In this document: positions 11,213 to 23,454 of the stretch, piece by piece
How the letters are laid out: the number at the start of each line of letters is the position of its first letter
Numbering within the stretch: position 1 is the stretch's first letter
Origin: Vigna angularis
Taxonomy: Eukaryota; Streptophyta; Magnoliopsida; Fabales; Fabaceae
Direction of reading: 5' to 3'
Assembly: GCF_016808095.1 (NCBI RefSeq)
Contig: NC_068973.1
Coordinates: 18,085,501-18,149,500 of the forward strand
DNA: 64,000 nucleotides
Position numbers and translations under genes: made by a program
The notes under the pieces: model-generated
Databases searched by the model: none
The model's input: only the letters and a program-made list of their open reading frames with translations
What the model was told of the DNA's origin: nothing

Positions 11213-11580
11213 CACTAGTGTAGTAAAGGAAAACGACATCGGTTATTTTCACCTATTCGCAACGGTTCCACAACCTAGGTATATACAGGCGAGGCAAAAA
11301 GGTGTATGTTTTTGTCTCGGTTCAAATGCAACCGAGGTAGTAGAGGGAGTTCCTTTTTTTACTTTTTTTTTGCTAGACTTTTGGCCTCGGTTTCTAGTGA
11401 ACCAAGGCAATAGGGAAGTATAAGGTTTTTTTTTCCTCCACATAGTATAAACCTTAAATTTTTTGTCACGCCACGCCACTTTTGTTTTCATCTCCAACAG
11501 TAAGAAATGGAACTACCTTGCACCAAAACCTTATTCATTTCTTAAACATGTTAACCCACTTTTACCTAATTGTTTCTTCT

Positions 11581-11582
<2 letters not shown>

Positions 11583-11669
<87 letters not shown>
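11583..11669. repeat. (TA)n microsatellite, about 43 units
   Basis: Uninterrupted alternating TA over about 87 bases inside the 3.4-kb CACTA element. It is likely length-variable and produces only a spurious Tyr-Ile ORF. Confidence 0.95.
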
Positions 11670-11672
<3 letters not shown>

Positions 11673-12007
11673 AAATTGCCAAGCTTAAATCTCTCTCCAA
11701 TGAGCAACCCGTTAAATCCACTTTTACCTAATTTTTTTTAACTATGATTACAAACTGATTCCCTTGACAAGTATCGTAAGCAATCAACTCATCTGTACAG
11801 ACCATACCCTCACTGTAACCTTATCTTCCTTTCATGTCTATCTAAACGAAATGTATAAATCAATACTCTGTAAATCATCAAATCATCTAATTACCTATTC
11901 AAAATAGTTGTACCTACAGGTGAGAAAAACAAATGTTTTTAAATAGATAACAAGTACATAACACACTAAAAGGGAGTCGCAAAGCAACCAAATATAAGAA
12001 ATTCTTC

Positions 12008-13630
12008 CTAAGACATTCTCTGAGCAGCTTCCTTGGCCATAAGCTTTTCCTTTGCTCGGGTTTTGGCTTGGGATTTGGATCCCATGATTCCACCACAATA
12101 AGACTTGCAATTTTACCAAAATAAAAGAAGATTAGGTACAGACAAAGAGCAGAATTATTTCTTAACTAATATTGTATGGAAACTTCTAAAATATTGAAAT
12201 AATTAGTTCTTTAATCTAGTCCAATTTTAAGTTTAACAAAATCTTGTACGCAATTAGGTTTTCATCTAACAAGTTTTACTTTCAACCAAAATTCCTTTAT
12301 TTCTCATCCTCCCCATTTCAAAATTGTTTAAAAATTTGAAAATGGTTCACTAGAACATAATTGATGCTGAATTAGTTCAAAACTAAAAGTAATACAAAAT
12401 TATTTATTTGAAATGACTTCAAATTTATCTTGATTGACTTAAACATAAAGTTTCAGGTTATTTCCCTATCAGTGAATGTATCAAATGATTGTAGAAAAGA
12501 TTCATATTAGTTGTAGATCCTAATTAAACCTTCTAGGAGGTGTACAACCCAAGACCTAGAGTTACCAAACCTTGGCTGAGAACCATCCTGTTCAACAACA
12601 CTTAGCCAATAGGTAACAAATAATGAAAATAAAATAAATCATATAACAAAATGATTAAGGTATAAATATGATTTATCCCCATTTAACTATGGGCAAAGCT
12701 TAAGACAAAGTACTTTTAAGCAAGTACTGGAGGTAATGTAATAAATTATTTAAGTTTAACAAACATGAACGAAATACAAAATAATGTTTAGTGGCTACAT
12801 CAAAGTTACTTGAAATGTATGATCTATACCTATACCAATGGAAGTAATGCTGCCGAAGTAGAAGGTTCTGAGTTGAGAGCTAGTTGCAAATATTTCACTG
12901 AATTTTTGTAATAGTCATTAGGATGATCTATTTGCAAATAGATGAACTCCTCCAAATTGCTCTCATAAAAAAAATGCAAGGACAACAACCACAAATCAAG
13001 TCCCCCTATGTAAATGCACAAAAAGACATTATTGAAGTTACTAGTAAACCGGAGAGTAATCACTATCAAAACCAAGAAATGATGAGCAATAAGCTCTAAA
13101 ACCAATTTGAAAAAAAATGGTACTAGAATATAACAAAAATAAAGAAAAGAAAGAGTAAAAGAACACAGAAGACAAGAGACTGTTTATGTTACTCACTAAA
13201 TAATGAAACGATTATAGAAAACAACATACACAGGATATGATGGATTACAACAATCATCAAATTAGAGCGGTCATTGAAATTCAATTATACAGCATTACAA
13301 TATCAAAATTTAAAGAAACACTATCATTCCCAAGCGAGTCTTTCCTTTCATAATGCCGTATGGGATTTCCACTTTCCAGCACAATGCTGGAAGCCAGAAA
13401 ACCAATTCAATTGGGTCCACATCGTGAGAAATCACAACAAGTTGTGCTTTGTTCTGCAAGCAAACAAATGAACATTTTAAACTTATAGTACTAGAGTAAG
13501 AATAAACTACAAAAACAAGGTTATTATAATAAAACAGAAGACAACCTGCTCAATGAGGTAGGTAACATGGTTGAGACCATATTTCACATTAATAGGCTTC
13601 TTGGCCTTGATGGTTTTTCCCTCATGCCTC
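12008..13630 (-). pseudogene. RPL7A: Captured fragments of 60S ribosomal protein L7a (eL8) gene
   Basis: Three coding pieces on the minus strand match the L7a protein in order. Piece one (about 13630-13546) reads [19 protein letters not shown]. After a 92-base intron with GT and AG ends (13545-13454), piece two (13453-13320) reads [18 protein letters not shown], then [14 protein letters not shown] and KGKTRLG. The last exon (12101-12008) reads [20 protein letters not shown] then KEAAQRMS and a stop, which is the conserved L7a C-terminus. The N-terminal third and the exon between pieces two and three are missing or unrecognisable. The protein is a structural component of the large ribosomal subunit. 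The retained intron shows capture at DNA level. All of it lies within a TSD-bounded CACTA element, so it is a transduplicated fragment rather than the host gene. Confidence 0.85.
12102..13319. other. CACTA interior between RPL7A pieces, no gene assigned
   Basis: This is mostly AT-rich. A minus-strand stretch at 12830-13105 (with KYLQLALNSEPSTSAALLPL) looks coding-like and may be a further captured exon, but I cannot name its source. The remainder shows no convincing reading frame. Confidence 0.3.
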
Positions 13631-14200
13631 TATGAACGCCTCGCCCTCCTCGACCCCAACAACAACAATAGCCCCGCCACTACCCGCAAACCTCTATCCA
13701 CCGCCACCCTTAAAGCCCTTATCCGCAATCCTGCGACGTTTGCATCCGTAGCACCCTCTCCAACCTTTTTCACCAAGACCTCAAGCCTCAAAACGACAAA
13801 CCCCGAGAACTGAACGAGAACGTGAATGAGAAACTTCGACGCTGCACCACCGCTAGAAAGTCAAAACGCGAACCAGATCTGCCATCCTTTGGCGGCGACG
13901 AACATCACAAGCAAATCCATGAAGCACCTTCGTGAGTTGTTCCATGGAGAAAGGTTGTCGCTGCCAAGAATAGATCTCCAACCTCCTCTGCTGCGAACTC
14001 GCTACTGTAGCCATTGAGCTTGGCGATGACAGTAGACAGGCTGTCATGCCTGACGGTGGAGCTTCATGAAGATGGCCATGGAAGATGAAAAAGTGGAAAT
14101 AATCGGTGAAAGAAGTTCCAATCGGTGGAAAATGAAGAAGGAAGTAACTAATCGGTGAAATAGGTGGAGGAAGGCATTTAATCGGTAAGGATGGAGATAT
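13631..14200. other. GC-richer CACTA interior, possible further captured exon
   Basis: Directly adjoining the first RPL7A piece, base composition jumps (about 13631-14060 is much richer in C and G than its surroundings). Plus-strand frames such as RCTTARKSKREPDLPSFGGD read like protein, but no single frame stays open and I do not recognise a family. It may be a piece of a second gene fused to the RPL7A fragment. Confidence 0.3.
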
Positions 14201-14615
14201 TCAATGGTTCAAACGACCATAATGAGAAGAAATTGGACGAGAGATGAAGAACTCTAACAGAGGTGAAGAATAGGGTTTGCATGAAGAGAAACATCGAGAA
14301 ACCGTGAATCAAGATGTGGGAGGATAGTCTCGGGAGATAACCTATATGCCTCAGTTAGAAGGCAAACTGAAACATAGATGTCCAATGACATCGGTTCGTA
14401 GAAGACCGAAGCAATAGGGCTTTCTCGCAGAGGGTTTTATGCTTCAGTTTCGTAAATAACCAAGACATTAAAGTGTATAGGCTTCTGTTTTCACTGAACC
14501 GAGGCGTATAAGTTTACCTTAATTACAAAAATGCCACCGCGTTTTAATATGCTTCGGTTTTGTGAAAACCGAGATGTATTAAGCACGTTAAAAGACTATT
14601 GTTTTACTAGTGTAA

Positions 14616-15716
14616 TTAACAAGATTCAAAGCTAGAATAACTTACTTGACTTACAGCATCATCAAAGTCAACCATTAAGCAGAGATTTGCTTCCTCATCT
14701 GAGTCACTTCAGTTTGATGAGCTAGAATCATTTTCTTCCCAAGCTATGTAAGCCTTCTTCTTCTTTAGGTGTTTCTTTTCTTTCTTTTCTTCACTTCTCT
14801 TGTTCTTGGGGAAATCAAATTTAACATGTCCTCTTTCTCCACCACCATAGCAATTGATGATTGATGAAGATCCTTGATTGTCCTTCTTTTCATTTCTGAA
14901 CTTGTCCTTATTTTTTGCTCTCATGAATTTGGTAAACTTCTTTATCATGAGGCTCATATTTTCCTCATCATCAGAATCATCATTATCTCTTTTTGAGCTT
15001 TTCCCTATAGAGATTTCAGATTTGAAGGCCAAGGTCTTCTTCCTTCTTGGATCTTCTTCCGTAGTCAATCTATTCAGCTCAAGCTCATGTTCACGGAGCT
15101 TTCCAAAGAGGATTTCCATCAATATTTGGGAGAGGTTTTGGGATTCTGAGATTTCACCTTCAGTTTTCAAGACCTGTCCAATGATTTAAAAAATTTTACA
15201 TTTAGCTCATTAGCACCAAAGGTCTTTCCCAACCCTGTTAGATGGTTTACGATGTGGGTGAAGCGCTTCTGAACATCATATATTGTTTCTCCAGGCTGCA
15301 TCCTGAACATCTCATACTTCTGAATAAGAGTGTTCTTCCTTGCGCGTTTCACATCGTCAATACGTTCATGTGTGACTCTAAGAACTTCCTACATTTCTTG
15401 CGTTGTCTTACACACAGAGATTATATATAATTCATCAAGCATCACAGTAGAAGATATAATCTTACGAGCCTTAATAAAAAATTGGGCTCTCCTATTTTCC
15501 TCAGCAATCCAATTAAAATATGGTTTTTTAATTCTACACCATTAACAGTAATTTATGAATATAAAGACCATTTTGAATTGTTTCCCAGATGCCTTTGTCA
15601 ACAGACCCCATGAAAATTTTCATTCTGACTTTTCAGAATGCATAGTTATCACCAACAAAAAGTAGTGGTCTGTTGATGGAAGCACACTCAGCATAAACTT
15701 CGTTATGACCGACCAT
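14616..15716 (-). pseudogene. Copia gag (UBN2-type), minus strand
   Basis: The start ATG at 15716 gives MVGHNEVYAECASINRPLLF, parallel to the plus-strand gag at 7849. Later blocks are RARKNTLIQKYEMFRM, GETIYDVQKRFTHIVNHL and LFGKLREHELELNR. The knuckle is damaged: it reads CYGGGERGHVKFDFP, so the second and last cysteines of the CX2CX4HX4C pattern are lost. Stops and frame changes break it into several pieces. It is cut at 14616 by the CACTA insertion and continues at 11212. Confidence 0.8.
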
Positions 15717-15778
15717 TTTCGAAAAATTTGAAGAACTATCAAAGCAAGCTCTACAATTGTTGGTATTGCGCAACAGAA

Positions 15779-16222
15779 TGTTTAAAACTTCGTTATGAGC
15801 CACCATTCTTTTTAAAATCATGATTTCTTTTAGGACTTTTAACAAACAACTGGTGAATAAAAAGTATAGAATAAGAGAAAATCACACAAAGTATTTTATC
15901 CTGGTTCAAATAAGAAGATTCTATTTCTAGTCGTTAATTACTATAAATAGTGATTAACTTTTTCACTAAAATATTGTTTACAGATTACAATTAGATGGAA
16001 TAAAGAATAAGAACAGAAAACACCTTCCTTCGACAAAGAAATGGAAGAACGTACTCAATCAACTTGAAGAGAACCGCTTTAACCTTAGACCCACTAAGCG
16101 TAAGCTTCTCCTATTCACAAGACTTGATATGAGCAACAATAATACTTGAGAACTTCCTTAGACAATTTTTTTATTCTCAAATGAATTAGATATTTTTCTA
16201 AGAGGTTTGGCGAAGAGTATAT
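15779..16222 (-). repeat. Copia LTR, 3' (R/U5) part of the split 5' LTR
   Basis: The reverse complement of this segment aligns by eye with 1817-2400 of the LTR at 1374-2450. It has a TATATA start, AAGGAAGTTC, GTGAATAGGAGAAGCTTACG, TCGAAGGAAGG and GTTAATCACTATTTATAGT. It immediately precedes the gag start of the minus-strand Copia. The U3 part is missing here because a Gypsy element begins at 16223. The matching U3 part occurs at 57442-57664. Confidence 0.7.
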
Positions 16223-16953
16223 ATGCTAGAGAGTCCAAAGACTCCATCTAGCCACCTTCAAAGCACACTCTCTAACTTTCATTTTCCAAATTCCAAGGTG
16301 CTTCTCCTCCACAACGTACTCCTTCCTCCAATCCGCTTCAGGCACGCGTCAGGCTCCTTCAGCCACGCGTTCTCTGTCACATCATCGTCAGCGCATCACT
16401 TCCACTTTTCCAGTCGTGCATCCTCATTACTCACATTTTCACTTCGAAGAAACCTCATCTGCTAGGGTTTCTCCCTCTCAAATGCATCATCATCACAATA
16501 AGCCTTTACTCCATTTCTCTCTTCACAGATTCACCTCTTCATCATCTGTAAGCGTCATTTCATCACAGATTCCACATTCAACCTCTATTTTATCTTGCTT
16601 CTGTCATTGCAACCCTACATCCAGGTTTTCCACCGAATATCATCTTCTCCACTAGGGTTTCTTCTCACTTCCTTCTTCATTTTCATTATTTCTTCATTTT
16701 CCACCGAACAAACATTATTTCCTCCGTTCATCCTTCTTTTCCACCGTTAAATCAGTCATTTGAACCGATTAATCGGTTTATATTGAGTCTCATCACCATT
16801 TTAGGGTTTTCTCGAGTTCTCTTCCGATTAGCTCTCAATCTAGAGTTTCGTATACATTTCGCTGCGTATTTCTTCGTCGAAGAAGCTTCGAGGAGGTCTG
16901 GTTCATGTTCGTGCAACTTCAAGCCGCTTCTCCTTGGAGCCGCTAGTCTATCA
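16223..16953 (+). repeat. Gypsy 5' LTR, left-truncated
   Basis: It aligns with 22645-23354 (shared ATGCTAGAGAGTCCAAAGAC, TTCCACCGAACAAACATTAT, GAACCGATTAATCGGTTTAT). It ends CTAGTCTATCA before a degenerate initiator-tRNA primer site. Chance ORFs across it are Ser-rich and not genes. Confidence 0.75.
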
Positions 16954-18354
16954 GTTGTCATCAGAGCTTCGGTTTCGTCAACCCGTCTAAGGTAAGTATC
17001 TCAGTTCTCTCTGTTTTGAGTTTCCTTCAATTTTTGAGTTAAGTTTGTTTCGCCTCCCTATTTTATTCATTGTTTGTGTTGTTTCGATTTTGTTTTCACT
17101 GTTTCGCGTCTTTGTTGAATTTTCTTCACTTTTGCGTTGTTTAATACATGTGTTTAACTGTCTTGCGTTGTTTCGGTATTTCTTGTGTTGATTCATCTTG
17201 TTTTTGTCTTATTTTGAGTTTTATATTGTGATTTGGTGCACCTGTGTGTTTAATCTGTGCTTTGAGTCTTATTTTCATTTTATTCGGTCTAGTCTTTGTT
17301 TGAGTTTTAATTTCTAAATCCATTTCTGTCATGTTCTAGTCTTGTGGTTTGTTTTAATTGTCATTTGAATTCGAGCTTAACTAGCTGTTGCTTATGTTTT
17401 GTGATTCATTTGAGTTACCTGCACTGAGTAAGTTCTGCTCACCATATATAAGCTATGACATTGGATTAATGAGCTTGGTGGGAGATTTCAGTGGTAGAGA
17501 TAATGAATCTCATGTTTCTTGAATTTGTTAATGTTTGTTGATAGCTTTGCATTGGTTTACAACACTAATTTAGTGCCTAATTTGTTCCTGGTTATTTCTG
17601 CACTTGGCTGAGAATTTGGCATTTAGATGCATCTGATTGATTGAGCCAATACCATGTGCATACTATATAAGCAATAATTGCTTTGGTAAAGCTTGGTTGC
17701 ATTGAGAAAACTCCAATAGAGTCTCTTTTGCAATAGGCCGAACTGCCTATTTCCTTTCTTGAGTCATTTGCTTTGTTTTTGTTCATTTCAGTAGTAGATC
17801 ATTGCTGAAATTCGGTGTATTCACTTCCTAGAGTCATTTGTGTCTTGCATTTGGTGTTTTAAAAATTCTGCAAAGTTTTCTTTGTGTTAAATCAATTGTT
17901 CATGACTCATCTTGTGAAGTTGAATTGGATTGGAATAGAAATCAAATAATATGTTGTGAATTGTAGCAAAAGAAAGTGAAAGTATAAAAGCATGAGTTAT
18001 TGTGATTTGAAAAGAAATAACAATTAGAAAGAAGTATTGACTGAACCACATAAAGAGCCAAAGTGGCAAGTGCAATTCACAACACAGTTTCACTCTTGAT
18101 GTTCTATCCTGTTTCTTATTCATCATTTAATTTGATTGGAATGAACATTTTAGAGCAATTGGAAATGCATTATTCTATTTCAGTTGCAAAACTGTTTGAT
18201 CATGTATGATTCAACTTGCTTGGTTTTTCTTGCTTTATTAATCTCTTCTAGTTCTATTCCTTAAGATCTATTTGTTGTGCTTACTTTTATTAAATAAGCT
18301 TGTTTCTTGTTTGTTAATTGTTGGCTGTCTTAGTTTTGTCTCTCACTTGTAAAA
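16954..18354 (+). other. Gypsy untranslated leader, no gene seen
   Basis: T-rich leader beginning with a possible splice donor (AAGGTAAGTATC, about 16989-17000). Long untranslated leaders are common in Tat/Athila elements. I see no reading frame. Confidence 0.4.
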
Positions 18355-19580
18355 TCTTAGTTTTAGACTTAATTTTTACCTTAAAGACAACCTTTATGAC
18401 TTAGAAACTAGCTTGTAATCATGCTTTTGCTTATGTTTTGGAAATAAGAGGGTTGGATGGGTTTTATGCTTGGTTTTCCTTGTTTTTGTAGGTTTTAAGA
18501 TGAATTGAATGGAAGGAGTGAAGTAGCTAGAAGTTGGACTCAAAAAAGGAAGAAAAAGTGCATAAAAGAAGAGCCGCAAGTACCGCTCAACGCCACTTTT
18601 ACCACTGAGCGGCACTTTGAAGTCTCGTAGTCAATGTTGAGGGGCAAAACTACAGCTGAGCGTCAAATAGAAGAACCGCACTTACCGCTAAGCGGTAATT
18701 ACCTCTGAGCGCCATTTTAATGGGCCTTGGGCCACTTTTCTGTAATCTTTAGGAAGCTATATAAGGTTTTAGTTGACCTAGGGTTAGTATCTTTGGCCAG
18801 AACGAAGCAAAATCACACTTTCTTCACCCCTTGGAGGAGGATTTTGGATGCTAAAGCTCCACTCTTCAAATTCTAGGGTTCTATCTTTCATTCTTTCATT
18901 ATTTTTCATCTAGTTTCACCATGATTATGGTGAACTAAACCTTCATTGTTGTTGGGGAATCAATGTAATCCTTTGAAACTCTCATGTATTGAATTGGTTC
19001 TTTAATTCATATGCTTCCTTTCATTAATTGTTAGGGTTTTTCTTTTATACTCTATGCATGATCATTGATTTTATTTGTATGGACACATATAGATAAATCT
19101 AGACATGAAGAAATTCTCCCAATAGTAATATTGCCTAGACATAGGGATAGGAGGATTGGTTGCCTTTAAGCTTCTGTGCGAATGTAATGCATGAATAATT
19201 GCTAGGGAGACAAGACATTGTAAACTAGTGATTAAGAGTAGGCTTTCTTCACAAAGACATCGGGTTTACGGTAAATTAGAAAGTGACATTAACTTTAATG
19301 AAGAAAGATGAATTCTTGAATACATGAGAGTGGATAGGATGAATTGAAAACCCCAACAACATCATCATTCCATATATTTCAATCACGTTTTTGGTTCTTT
19401 TGTCCAATTGATCAATACATGCATTCATATTTACTTTTTAGTATTTGCATTTAAATCTACAAGAATTCGTTCACAAGTCTAATTTAATCAACAAATCACA
19501 TAACTGTTTAGGTCGTGAGTCCTTTGGAAAACGATACTTGGTCTTACCATTTTATTATTACTTCATACTTGGTCAAAGAG
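18355..19580 (+). repeat. Family X LTR copy inside the Gypsy leader
   Basis: It starts TTTTAGACTTAATTTTTACC and runs to GATACTTGGTCTTACC, matching 51182-52568 along its length. A TATA-like GCTATATAAGG at about 18757 fits a promoter-containing LTR. Characteristic is a run of GAGCGGCACT/CGCTCAACGCC-like short palindromic units at 18570-18720. The first dozen bases and the last 25 or so are degenerate, and no target-site duplication is visible. Confidence 0.65.
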
Positions 19581-21280
19581 AAGCTTGAGTGTAGTGAGTT
19601 TAGTGAGGCTAATTTAGCCTAATTTCCTTGGAAAATTTGTGATAGAAAATTAAGTTTTACTCATTTGTGTTGCTAACTGTTTTGTGATTGTTCATTGTGT
19701 AGGGAAAAGAGTTTCAATGATCAGATTGGAGCATCTATGCTTGTTTAAGCTACTATTGCATTCATTTTACATTATAAATTGTTGTTAAAATCATTGAGAT
19801 ATTAATGTTTTGAATGTGATTGCTGACTTCAATACCCTTGCATACCACCTAGTTAGCTGTGTTAACTATGCATGAACTAACTTGTGCATGAACTGATTTG
19901 TTTGGAATAATTAGATTGTGCATCTGCTGTTTGAAGTAAAACTGATTTCACGATTTTTAAGAGCCATATTTGATTTGAAAAGTTGACCAACTAGTTTATT
20001 ATTACATGTTCTATTTTGTTCCTGGTTTGGTATTTTGATCTGTGCCATAGGTATAGTATTATAGTGTTTGTAGATTTGGATTAACTAATTTGAATTCTGA
20101 GTTCGGAATTGCAAATACTATTCTGAATTGGAATTATTTCTGAATTGCATTATATTGATCTGAGTTTGATTAGCTTAGGATGGTTACTAAAATCAGTTTT
20201 GGTTCAACTTTGACTTACACCTATTTGCATATGGTTTAATATCCATTTTTTCCATTTGTACCTTGCTGGAATTTGGTGTGAAAGTTTAGAGTGCAAAGCT
20301 GATCTATTTGGGAGTTTAGTTCGAATTACACAACTAGAAGCAGTCTTGTAAATAGGGAAGTTGCTTAGCTTACCTAATTCTAGTTTGCTTAGCTATTTCT
20401 GAATTTCATTTGACATTGCTTTGCATTGTGTACTCTGCTGAACTAGTTGTGAATTTCTGTGTAGTTTAGGAAAAGCCATACTGATTGTACTATAGCAGAT
20501 TGTAAATTGTGAGCTGATTCAGTGAAGACAAGTAGCATTTGCAACTTGATGTGCAAAAATATTTTGGGCTTACAATTTAAGAGTAATAAGGATCTTTGAG
20601 CTGCACCAATTGTACAAGACCAAGAAAGGGAAGTTCTTACTGCTATATCTTTTTGTGAAAACTATTTGACTAAGGGTGTAAGTGACAGCAGCCTTGTTCA
20701 TTTGTGTTGTAGGATGGGAACAACGAGCTTCTTGATCTAGACCAAGAGAGTTGAAGCAACAAAGTTGAGCAAAACCGAAAGTGGAGCATGTGATTCTTCA
20801 TGCAGAAGTGGACCAGGACCGTAGCATAGGATTGTTTGCTTTTGTAATTTTTTTCTTCAATTTGATGTGTAATAGGCTCTTGTGTTAGTCTTCTTTATTT
20901 CATTATAAAAGGCCATTCAAGGTCCAAGTGTTTTGGAAGAGTCCTTGGTGCTCTTTCAACTCTTGGCAAAACTTTTCTTATTTGTGCTTAAATTTGTGTC
21001 CACGTTTAGGGGTGATTTAGGATAAAAGGGATTAAACTCTAAGCCTTGTCACATTAGAGTCCGAGAGTCTAGTCTTTTAATTGTGCTTAATTGTTTGTGA
21101 GTTGTGTCCTTTGATTTTAAAGGTGATTTTTGTTTAAAGGGTAACTAGTAGTAACCTAAGACATTTCTGGAAGGTAAGACTTGGTACTTAAGCAGTTTTC
21201 ATGACTCACCTCTCTTACTTGGGACTCGTCTAAGTGGAAGCTTTTAACCCTTTAGATTAAGAAAACTTTTAAAAACAAAG
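19581..21280 (+). other. Gypsy leader continued, no gene seen
   Basis: AT-rich sequence without a convincing reading frame. It leads into the gag remnant. Confidence 0.4.
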
Positions 21281-22165
21281 ATGTTTTGTTGTAGGTCGTC
21301 TAGGTCATCTTGGATAGAAAATTGTGATGAAATGTTTAATCAAGCTAGGAATCTTCCATTCTTTGGTAAAGACATAGGTGCATTAACATACCTAGCTTGG
21401 GAAAAAGAAATTGATAAAATAAATCATTGGTTTTATAGAGAGAGTGAATCTTATGTTCTTAGCATATATGTCTCTAAGTTAGAAAAGCATGCAAGTGAGT
21501 AGTGGGATGAAAGACAATATCATGTTAGGAAAGGTATAAAGTCCTCCATTCGTGATTGGTATGAATTAAAAGCTTGCATGAGAAGAAAGTTTGTGCCTTC
21601 AAGCATTAAAAGAAACCTATAATTAATTAGAGATTGCATTGAAGATGGAAAATTATTTCTTGAGAGTTTAAATGATCATAGGTTTCTTAGTGGAGAACTA
21701 GAATTTGGGGCAAGACTTAAAGAGATCAAGGATAAGAAAAGAGAAAGAGAGATTGAGAGAAAAAAAGAGGAAGAAAGGAGAGAAGAAGAGAAGAGAGAAA
21801 GAAAAAAAAAAGAGATAAGAGAAAAAGAAGAGAGAAGACAAGAAGAAGAAAGAAATAGAGAAGAAGAGAGAAAAGAAGAGAGAAGAAGAGAAGAGGAACG
21901 AAGAAAAGAAGAAGATAAAAGGAAAGAAGAAGAGAGAAGAGAGAAGAGAAAGAGAGAGAAGAGAAAAAGAAAAGAAGTGGCAACTTTGACTCCAAGCATG
22001 GAACCTAAATTTAAAAGGGAAAGTTTCCAATCTCTTAAATCTTTTCCAATCATTTTTAACTCTTCTAATTTTAATTTCTGTTTCAAACCAATTGCCATAT
22101 CATATTCATTGCAAACTTTTTCAAAATATGGCAATTCAAAGTTATTCTTATCTTTAAGGAAATAA
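21281..22165 (+). pseudogene. Gypsy gag with highly charged Glu/Lys/Arg linker
   Basis: One reading frame runs from 21281 to 22165 with two in-frame stops. TAG near 21500 sits where the family has Trp (ASE*WDE), and TAA lies near 21619. Before and between them are INHWFYRESESYVLSIYVSK, DWYELKACMRRKFVPSS and RDCIEDGKLFLESLNDHRF. The W-Y/F-x-L-K-xx-M-R-x-K-F-V-P-S motif is typical of Retrotrans_gag. Residues encoded by 21715-21975 are almost only Glu, Lys and Arg from a purine-only tract, giving a long charged helix. No zinc knuckle follows. Confidence 0.75.
21715..21975 (+). repeat. Purine-only GAA/AGA-rich tract
   Basis: About 260 bases of almost pure A and G on the plus strand within gag. 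It encodes the charged linker, and its complement yields long spurious Ser/Leu/Phe ORFs. It could form triplex DNA, which is a general property of such tracts. Confidence 0.85.
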
Positions 22166-22455
22166 ATAACTCAAGACAAAAGTGAATTTGGACTTCTAAA
22201 AATTCAAAAGACTACAAAACAGAATATTAGAAGTCCTTATTTCCATGCTTTTATAGAAAATTTCTTTCTTGGATCAATATTAATTGAAGATATATTTGAT
22301 GTGTATTGCAGGTTTGTGTTTGATCCAGGAGGAAGAAAAATGGATATAAAAGAATAAGGCCACTCTAAGATGGCCATGCTCCCAAGACTGTGTGGAGCTT
22401 CTTCATAAGGCGATTGCCAGATTTGAGGACAAATATTTTTTTAAGAGGGAGGGTA
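22166..22455 (+). other. Gypsy 3' internal remnant and polypurine tract
   Basis: Non-coding remnant ending GAGGACAAATATTTTTTTAA and then AGAGGGAGGGTA just before the 3' LTR. This is the usual end of a Gypsy internal region. The whole pol gene is deleted between gag and this point. Confidence 0.6.
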
Positions 22456-23354
22456 TGATGGAATTCTGCCTGATGTACCTTTCTTAGTGTTTTCTTTTTG
22501 TATTTTTTTACATTTCATTGTATACGTAGCTTAGCTTGCAAGGAGCATGGGTTACTATAAATACCCAGCTCCTCTCTTGTAATGGAAATTTTGAGAATAA
22601 TGAGAACTGAGTTTTCTGAATCAGAAACTATTCTCTTGAAAGTCATATGCTAGAGAGTCCAAAGACTCCCTCTAGCCAACTTCCAAGCATATTCTCTCAC
22701 TTCCATTTTCCAAATTCCATGGTCCTTCTCCTCTACGACATACTCTTTCCTCCAATCCGCTTAAGGAACGCGTCAGGCTCCTTCAGCCACGCGTTCTCTA
22801 TCACATGATTGTCAGCACATCCTTATTACTCACATTTCCACTTCGAAGAAACCTCATCTGCTAGGGTTTCTCCCTCTCAAACGCATCATCATCACAATAA
22901 GCCTCTACTCCATTTCTTTCTTCACATATTCACCTCTTCATTATCTGTAAGCATCATTTAATCACAGATTCCATGTTCAACATCTATTTTATCATGCTTC
23001 TGTCATTGCAACCATACATCCAGGTTTTCCACCGAATATCATCTTCTCCACTAGGGTTTCTTCTCACTTCCTTCTTCATTTTCATTGTTCCTTCATTTTC
23101 CACCGAACAAACATTATTTCCTCCATTCATCCTTCTTTTCCACCGTTCAATCAGTCATTTGAACCGATTAATCGGTTTATATTGAGTCTCCTCACCATTT
23201 TAGGGTTTTCTCGAGTTCTCTTTCGATTAGCTCTCAAGCTAGAGCTTCATCTACATTTTGCTGCATATTTCTTCGTCAAAGAAGCTTCGAGGAGGTCCGG
23301 TTTGTGTTCGCACAGCTTCAAGCGGCCTCTCCTTGGAGCCTCGTCCATTATCTT
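22456..23354 (+). repeat. Gypsy 3' LTR
   Basis: It starts TGATGGAATTCTGCC. A TATA-like ACTATAAATACCC lies at about 22554-22566 with transcription-end-like sequence after it. It matches the left LTR from 22645 onward. The end is degenerate near 23354. Confidence 0.75.
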
Positions 23355-23454
23355 GAAAATGAAAATGAAAAATAACCTTCAAAAGGTGGGTTGGTCGGAA
23401 TAAAGTGTCGTCACCAGTGAAAGAGAAAGCAGAATGCGCTTATGAAGGACAAGA

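Larger units (their letters stand above)
11213..14612. mobile_element. CACTA (En/Spm) element, 3.4 kb, non-autonomous, carrying RPL7A fragments
   Basis: It starts CACTAGTGTAGTAAAGG and ends CTATTGTTTTACTAGTG. The terminal CACTAGT is inverted and complementary, and the 3-base target-site duplication TAA (11210-11212 and 14613-14615) is exact. Subterminal regions repeat a palindromic motif of the form CTTCGGTTnnnnnAACCGAAG (for example 11380-11410, 14440-14580). No transposase is present, so mobilisation would need a related autonomous element. The interior contains a TA microsatellite and gene fragments of ribosomal protein L7a. It splits the gag region of the minus-strand Copia. Confidence 0.88.
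16223..23354 (+). mobile_element. Gypsy (Tat/Athila-like) element with gag remnant only
   Basis: Two direct LTR copies flank it. The left one (16223-16953) lacks its first roughly 190 bases. The right one (22456 to about 23354) begins TGATGGAATTCTGCC after a purine-rich run AAGAGGGAGGGTA. A primer-site-like GTTGTCATCAGAGC follows the left LTR. The interior holds a long leader, a family X LTR copy (18355-19580) and a gag pseudogene at 21281. No protease, reverse transcriptase or integrase remains. The 5' end is lost at the junction with the Copia LTR. Confidence 0.7.

Noticed and set aside
11463..11741. ORF with a long Tyr-Ile repeat
   Set aside because: Product of the (TA)n microsatellite.
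12008..13630. Functional host RPL7A gene
   Set aside because: N-terminal and middle exons are missing, and the pieces are enclosed in a TSD-bounded CACTA element.
16223..16995. Protein genes in the Gypsy LTR (several 60-80-codon ORFs, also at 22973-23403)
   Set aside because: Paired ORFs in both LTR copies merely reflect LTR duplication. No family features.
21676..22134. Ser/Leu/Phe-rich membrane-like ORFs on the minus strand
   Set aside because: They are the complement of the purine-only tract of the gag gene.
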